This document shows, piece after piece, positions 59,385 through 64,000 of a stretch of DNA of 64,000 nucleotides (position 1 is its first letter; every line of letters starts with the position of its first letter). The DNA is from Pelosinus fermentans JBW45 (GTDB lineage Bacteria > Bacillota > Negativicutes > DSM-13327): assembly GCF_000271665.2 (NCBI RefSeq), contig NZ_CP010978.1, positions 1,520,501-1,584,500 of the forward strand. The letters are read 5' to 3'. The notes under the pieces are model-generated. The model saw only the letters and a program-made list of their open reading frames with translations. It made no database searches and was not told where the DNA came from. The translations under genes were made by a program, and so were the position numbers.

Positions 59385-61415
59385 TCATATTTTGGCAACT
59401 GGAAATTGAATATAAAAGGTAGTTCCCCCTTCCTGTGTATTAACCGTAATTGCAGCATTATGACGTCTTGCGATGTTATAACAAGTGGGGATGCCAAGCC
59501 CGGTTCCGCTAGCCTTAGTACTTAGAAAGGGGGTACCCAGATCTTTTACTATATCAGCAGGGATGCCGCAGCCATTATCTTCAATAGCTAAGACGACTTG
59601 CCCATCCTCAAGATAGGTTAATATACTGACCTTGCCGTTAATTCCAGTGGCCTCAAAGCCGTTGCGAACTAAATTTAAGATGAGTTGCCGGATTTCATTC
59701 GTATTCAATAGGATGGTAGGCATATTAGGATATAAGTGCGTTCGTAAAGACTTAGCCTGGGAAGCAGCATCAGCTTCCAGCAATGGAGTGAGAGTGCGGA
59801 TGACTTCATTCAAGTCATGAGTAACTAAAGGTGCTGTTTTATTCTTGGCTAAGGATAAGAATTCAGTAATGATCTGATTGGCCCGATCTAATTCCTCAAT
59901 CATAAGTTCAAATTTAGACTTTTCCTCAGAGTAATTCTTTTTTTGCGCGAGTAGCTGTAGATATCCCCGCACAGTCGTCATCGGATTACGAATCTCGTGG
60001 GATATTCCTGCTGCGATTTGAGATACCAGCTTCATTGTATCAAGTCGGCCTAATTCCTCCCGTATCTTTTTCTCTTCTGTTATGTCCTTATCGATTTCAA
60101 TGATCTCCTGAGAGCCGCCGCTTGTTTTTCTACGTAGAAGCCAGCAGCTTCTTACTGTTACTTGTTTATGGTCTTTAGTTGTATGCACAAGTTCTCCCAC
60201 CCATTTTCCTTTAGCAAGCACTTCTTCATTGATGCTGGCAATTGGGATGGGAAAATGGGTTTTGAGCAAGGTCTGGGATATCTTAGATAAGGCCTCGTCT
60301 TGTGTCCATCCGTAGCCTCGTGCAGCGCCTTGCCCCCAAAAGCTGATTTTCCCGTTCAGGTCGTGTATAAATGTGTAATCAGGGTCTAGGTTTAATAAAA
60401 GAATTTGTTCCTCAAGCAATTTTCTATATTCCAGCTCTTTTTGTTCAATCGCTTTATGCTCTGTTATATCTCGAAAATAGATGGAGAGCCCCTCTGGTGA
60501 AGGATAGGCATGTACCTCTAGCCATGCATCAGTACTGTTTGACTTTGCTTCGAAATGGACGGCAATATTTTCTTTCTTGGCTTTATGGTACTCATCATAA
60601 TAGGGTTGGACACTCGTAAAACAATCCCATATTTTTTTGCCTAACATATCTTGGGAATTACAAAACCAGAATTTTTCTGCAACGGAATTAATGTAGGTAT
60701 ACCGCCATTCATTATCTAATGCGAAAAAACCATCTGTAATACGTTCTAACATTTGGTGAATTTGGTCGTAGGCGGAAGCTGCTTTTTTTTGCGCTTCGAT
60801 TCTAACCAGATTTTCTGTGTGAAGCTCATCAATCGTATTTTCTAATTTTTTGTGAACCCACCAATAGGAGACTGCAGCACGCGTATGTTTAAAGATATCC
60901 AGCGTTTGCTGTGCTAGTAAATCCAATAATTGAAGGGATTTAGCATCTGGCTGGTGAGGAGTACGGTGATAGGTCGATAAAATTCCCAACAGTTGCCCCG
61001 TATGACTGAATATAGGGATGGATTGCATGGATCGTATACCAGCCGCTAACATGACTTCTAGGGACTGAGAATCGATAAAGGGATTTTGGGTGATATCTTC
61101 AATAATTATATGTTCGCAGCACTTAAGAGCCAAACCGCAAACAGTTTGACTTTTGTGGGTGTTGTCAAAGTAACTAAGAAAGGAGTGATCAAGGCCACGG
61201 TGAGCAATTATTCGAATAACACCGGAGCTCTCATCAAGAAGTTGAAGGGTACCTCTATCGGCTTGTATGATCCATATTGCTGTTTCAATGATTTCGCCGA
61301 AGATTTTTTTCATTTCTTCTTGACGCATAACGCATAGACTGATATTGTGCATCTTTTTCATAACTGTTAGCTCATTAGACTGATCGTCTAGATTTTCATA
61401 CATTAATTCATCCAC
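59385..61415 (-). CDS. GAF-PAS-PAS sensor histidine kinase
   Basis: 676 residues. Order: GAF domain at about 30-180 (ADRGTLQLLDESSGVIRIIA), a coiled link, PAS 1 at about 220-330 (MLERITDGFFALDNEWRYTY), PAS 2 at about 345-455, HisKA with H473 in AAGISHEIRNPMTTVRGYLQ, and HATPase with N/G1/G2 boxes (LILNLVRNGFEATG, IEDNGCGIPADI, GTGLGIPTCYNI). No membrane helix is visible, so it is cytoplasmic. The HxE-P-type H-box resembles the Spo0-phosphorelay kinases of spore formers. There is no response regulator beside it. ATG follows AAGGAGTG. Confidence 0.92.
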   Translation of the reverse strand: MDELMYENLDDQSNELTVMKKMHNISLCVMRQEEMKKIFGEIIETAIWIIQADRGTLQLLDESSGVIRIIAHRGLDHSFLSYFDNTHKSQTVCGLALKCCEHIIIEDITQNPFIDSQSLEVMLAAGIRSMQSIPIFSHTGQLLGILSTYHRTPHQPDAKSLQLLDLLAQQTLDIFKHTRAAVSYWWVHKKLENTIDELHTENLVRIEAQKKAASAYDQIHQMLERITDGFFALDNEWRYTYINSVAEKFWFCNSQDMLGKKIWDCFTSVQPYYDEYHKAKKENIAVHFEAKSNSTDAWLEVHAYPSPEGLSIYFRDITEHKAIEQKELEYRKLLEEQILLLNLDPDYTFIHDLNGKISFWGQGAARGYGWTQDEALSKISQTLLKTHFPIPIASINEEVLAKGKWVGELVHTTKDHKQVTVRSCWLLRRKTSGGSQEIIEIDKDITEEKKIREELGRLDTMKLVSQIAAGISHEIRNPMTTVRGYLQLLAQKKNYSEEKSKFELMIEELDRANQIITEFLSLAKNKTAPLVTHDLNEVIRTLTPLLEADAASQAKSLRTHLYPNMPTILLNTNEIRQLILNLVRNGFEATGINGKVSILTYLEDGQVVLAIEDNGCGIPADIVKDLGTPFLSTKASGTGLGIPTCYNIARRHNAAITVNTQEGGTTFYIQFPVAKI

Positions 61416-61555
61416 ACTCCTTAGCAGCTAATCTTCAAATTTAAAAAACCTGTCTTCTTCTAGTAGTGTAATTGCTAATTAAAATTGTAGATAAGTTCAT
61501 ATAACATTGAAAGAAATGATACTGTGATACATTTCGTTTTATAGGAGGACATTTC

Positions 61556-61593
61556 CTTTAGATTCCCATAATTTTAATTATGGGAATCTAAAG
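61556..61593. repeat. Perfect 18-bp-arm palindrome
   Basis: Arms 61556-61573 and 61576-61593 are exact complements separated by only TT. An AGGAGG-like AGGAGGAC lies just before it without a frame. No T-run follows. The rest of the gap 61416-61746 shows no gene. Confidence 0.6.
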
Positions 61594-61746
61594 AGTCAAA
61601 GGTCAGCAAGCCGAGTCAATAAAATTTCTTCTTTGATGACTAAGAAAAGAAGAACCTGCAGATACTCTTACATATCGGCAGGTATTACTTATAGCCTAGA
61701 CCAGTATAAGTTGCTTTAATTGGGGAAGTTATGAGGGGGAGTATAG

Positions 61747-64000
61747 GTGGCAGCTGTGTTAGCTAAAACACGTAAAACATTTGTGCGTACTTTCTTTTCC
61801 AACTCTTTTAACCGTGATATTTTGATACTCTTGATCGTTAGTATTATCATTGGATCATCCTTGGCGAATCTAATCGCCATGTCAGCAAATACATACTTTT
61901 CTGAAACTATATCTTCCCTTGTTGGCGATTATGGAGAATTTGATCTGCTGGTCAATGTAAGAGAAGAGATGAAACAAAATGGTCAGGCTCAGATTGAAAA
62001 AGTAATTGAACAAGTTTTTCCTGGGGGAAAAATAAAAGAGGGGCCAACCTTAAACGGGCTGACCAGTTTTTTAGTGGGCCTACCAGCACAAAATAAAACA
62101 AAACAAACCTATGAAAGCATTGACAGTATTTTTGGCAGTGTTCCAGGTCGTTCGGGGATTAGTATTATGACTGAACCACGAGTAACCTTAAAGGCGGTGC
62201 CAGAAGGAGCAAAAAATACAATCATTGAACAAATTATGCAGATTGATGGCGTGCTATTTGCTTTTCGTGATGGCGGTTCCGTTACTGTTATTATTCAATC
62301 CATTAGTAAATCGGCTTCTGTCAATGCCGAGATTGAAAAATTACTCAGCCAGTATCATACAATTGATATTGCATTTCCAGTTGGTAGTGAACCTGAGAAC
62401 TCTATGCGTTTAGGTGAGCAGATTGCCAATGCAATGCGAGAGGAAAAGGCAGTTGGTTACGCTGAAAGCGTTTCCGTGGACAGCAAAAGTAGTGATATGG
62501 TGTATTTAGTGAGTTCGATGATCGAGCTAAAACGTTTTTTGACTGCTTTTGCTACCAAGGCTACTATTACTCCAGCAGCTGGAGTTACGTTTATGCTTGG
62601 TGATACCATTGCATTTCAGGGAACGGCTGCCAGTGAGCTTGTTTCTGGTGTGCCCCTGGATTCCGCAAACGTGTTAGTAAAAGTAACAATGGTAAAGAGC
62701 GGTGGTTCAGCTGAAGGGATGGTTATACAAGGTGATGGAACCCAAGCAGCCAATGGGCAAGGACATGCTGTTATCAATAATGTTATTGGAAATCTTGTCG
62801 GAACAGCCGTTTTTCACAATCCTCGCACTCAATTAGGAAATGCCTTGAAAGAAACATCGAGCTTGGTTCTTCAAATTCCCAAGATCGCTCAAGATGCTCA
62901 AAATATGACTGGCGTTGCCAATAATGCGCTGAATAGTTATAGCGGCAGTATTACTGCGGTAGAAGAGACTTTAAGCAGCTTGGCTAAGGCAGAAACAACG
63001 ATTGAAGCAGCGACAAGTGGTTTAGCAAAGCTCGATACCAGTGCCATTCAGTTGCAATTGACGAATTCTTCACGTGCGATGGGCAGCCTTGTCAGCACCT
63101 TGCAAATTATCCGATTATTAAATCCTGAGGTATCATCTTCCATTAATGAACTGACTGCAACACAGCAAAATTTAGTGACTCTGCAAAATACACTGAGCGC
63201 AGTTGATAATGTGGCAGCTGATGCCCGACGGGCGCGGGCAGCTATTGATGGGATCGTAGCCAATGGCAATAGTATGGTCACTAATTTACGTACTTTTGAT
63301 GTGAATGGAGCTCGCCAGACTCTTAATGAAACTGGTAATGGCATTGCTCAATTGCAGCAATTTAACACACCCCTTATTGCAGCTCAGTTACAGTATCTGG
63401 GAGCGGCTGTTCCAAACTTGAAAGATGAGGAAATCAGCCGATCAGCCAATTTAATGGATCAGTTTATTGCAGGACAGGTAATACCCAGTCAGCGTATTCA
63501 AATATTGACAAAAAACAATATTACAACGGACTTTGCAGGACCTATTATCTATCGAGTAGTAGGGCATAACAATGTGTCATTATATACTTCTGCTGTGGGT
63601 ATCATTGAGCCTGATCCCCGGGCCGAAGTTATGACGATTTTGATGCAAGTGAAAGCAATTTTAGCCGGCATGGTTTCGCTGATTGCTGTGATGATATTCT
63701 TGACTCTTGATCATACAGCCATTATGACCGTCATTCGTCGAAAACGGGCAGTCAATCAAGCACCTCGAGCTAAAGGGGTCAGACGAGTGGTGCAAGGTGT
63801 AAAAAATAGTTTTACTGCACCGGAATGTATCTATGGTATGGGGGTTGGTGCACTATTGCTTACGGCAATGTTTGTCTTGTCTGGCGGTGGAATTCCCAAT
63901 TTGCCGTGGATTGGCGTACCATTTCTAGGAGCGGTTATGGGGTTATTGCTTGCCAATAATGCAGAAAAAATTAGTCCAATTGCCATTGATGAATTAACTG
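61747..64000 (+). CDS. Large membrane protein, cut by the window end
   Basis: An open frame of 751 codons runs from GTG 61747 (GGGGGAG 7 bp upstream) to the window end without a stop. It has a basic N-terminus, one helix (ILILLIVSIIIGSSLANLIA), a long outside region with repeated coiled-coil segments (ALNSYSGSITAVEETLSSLA, SSINELTATQQNLVTLQNTL), a helix near residue 640 (AILAGMVSLIAVMIFLTLDH), a basic loop and two more helices (YGMGVGALLLTAMFVLSGGG, GVPFLGAVMGLLLANN). The layout of one helix, a big coiled outside domain and a membrane bundle resembles YhgE/Pip-like exporters or FtsX-type permeases. I cannot name the family. Confidence 0.7.
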   Translation, partial: MAAVLAKTRKTFVRTFFSNSFNRDILILLIVSIIIGSSLANLIAMSANTYFSETISSLVGDYGEFDLLVNVREEMKQNGQAQIEKVIEQVFPGGKIKEGPTLNGLTSFLVGLPAQNKTKQTYESIDSIFGSVPGRSGISIMTEPRVTLKAVPEGAKNTIIEQIMQIDGVLFAFRDGGSVTVIIQSISKSASVNAEIEKLLSQYHTIDIAFPVGSEPENSMRLGEQIANAMREEKAVGYAESVSVDSKSSDMVYLVSSMIELKRFLTAFATKATITPAAGVTFMLGDTIAFQGTAASELVSGVPLDSANVLVKVTMVKSGGSAEGMVIQGDGTQAANGQGHAVINNVIGNLVGTAVFHNPRTQLGNALKETSSLVLQIPKIAQDAQNMTGVANNALNSYSGSITAVEETLSSLAKAETTIEAATSGLAKLDTSAIQLQLTNSSRAMGSLVSTLQIIRLLNPEVSSSINELTATQQNLVTLQNTLSAVDNVAADARRARAAIDGIVANGNSMVTNLRTFDVNGARQTLNETGNGIAQLQQFNTPLIAAQLQYLGAAVPNLKDEEISRSANLMDQFIAGQVIPSQRIQILTKNNITTDFAGPIIYRVVGHNNVSLYTSAVGIIEPDPRAEVMTILMQVKAILAGMVSLIAVMIFLTLDHTAIMTVIRRKRAVNQAPRAKGVRRVVQGVKNSFTAPECIYGMGVGALLLTAMFVLSGGGIPNLPWIGVPFLGAVMGLLLANNAEKISPIAIDELT

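Overview
The window looks like chromosome of an anaerobic, low-GC, diderm Firmicute (class Negativicutes, probably Sporomusaceae such as Pelosinus). This is an inference. The Firmicute side is shown by a T-box leader, a BirA-type operator, BlaI/BlaR1, strong AGGAGG ribosome sites, many TTG/GTG starts and a Spo0-type kinase. The outer-membrane side is shown by an RND efflux pair, a TonB-like protein and a TonB-receptor fragment. Pyruvate:ferredoxin oxidoreductase points to anaerobic metabolism. I saw no rRNA, tRNA, CRISPR array, IS transposase or phage gene.

Layout. 1-3.1 kb: BlaI (partial), BlaR1 and a class D beta-lactamase behind a near-ideal promoter with a perfect BlaI-like palindrome. 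3.2-9.7 kb: a cassette of a family 2 glycosyltransferase, a GNAT acetyltransferase and three tandem cobalamin-type radical SAM proteins; it looks like a small undescribed modification pathway. 9.7-12.6 kb: a gene graveyard holding a broken toxin-antitoxin pair, a TonB-receptor fragment, an AraC fragment, a Fur box and a frameshifted PepSY membrane protein. 13-15.6 kb: a Fur-controlled TonB-like protein and a SulP transporter. 15.7-24 kb: an ArsR-type regulator, an MFS transporter and a metal island. The island has an intact P1B-type ATPase, a degenerate ATPase paralogue without the phosphorylation Asp or nucleotide-binding domain, three small accessory proteins and a Fur-boxed unknown.

24-36 kb: single genes (DUF523, Gfo/Idh/MocA, MarR, secreted unknown, YjbQ, SSS symporter under a T-box with a duplicated terminal module, GrpB, FabH, ZIP transporter, endonuclease IV-like TIM barrel, MFS). 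36.6-41.5 kb: TetR plus RND membrane-fusion and pump genes with matching operators. 41.6-47.6 kb: FxLYD-like protein, ClpP paralogue, YjiH/YjiG plus M20 amidohydrolase, aldo/keto reductase, FabZ-like protein lacking its catalytic His, and a small membrane protein. 47.6-50.8 kb: a BirA-boxed bioY-thiolase-acyl-CoA ligase operon like Bacillus yhfUTS. 50.9-64 kb: class III aminotransferase, PFOR, MutS-like ATPase, membrane unknown, PAS/GAF histidine kinase, and the start of a large membrane protein cut by the window end.

Two features run through the whole window. Imperfect-palindrome repeats of about 75-155 bp lie between genes in at least eight places. Many intrinsic terminators share a CCTGCAA stem core. 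Four Fur-like boxes (11.2, 13.1, 20.7 and 26.7 kb) tie the iron remnants, the TonB-like gene, the metal island and a 30-residue membrane peptide into one probable metal regulon.
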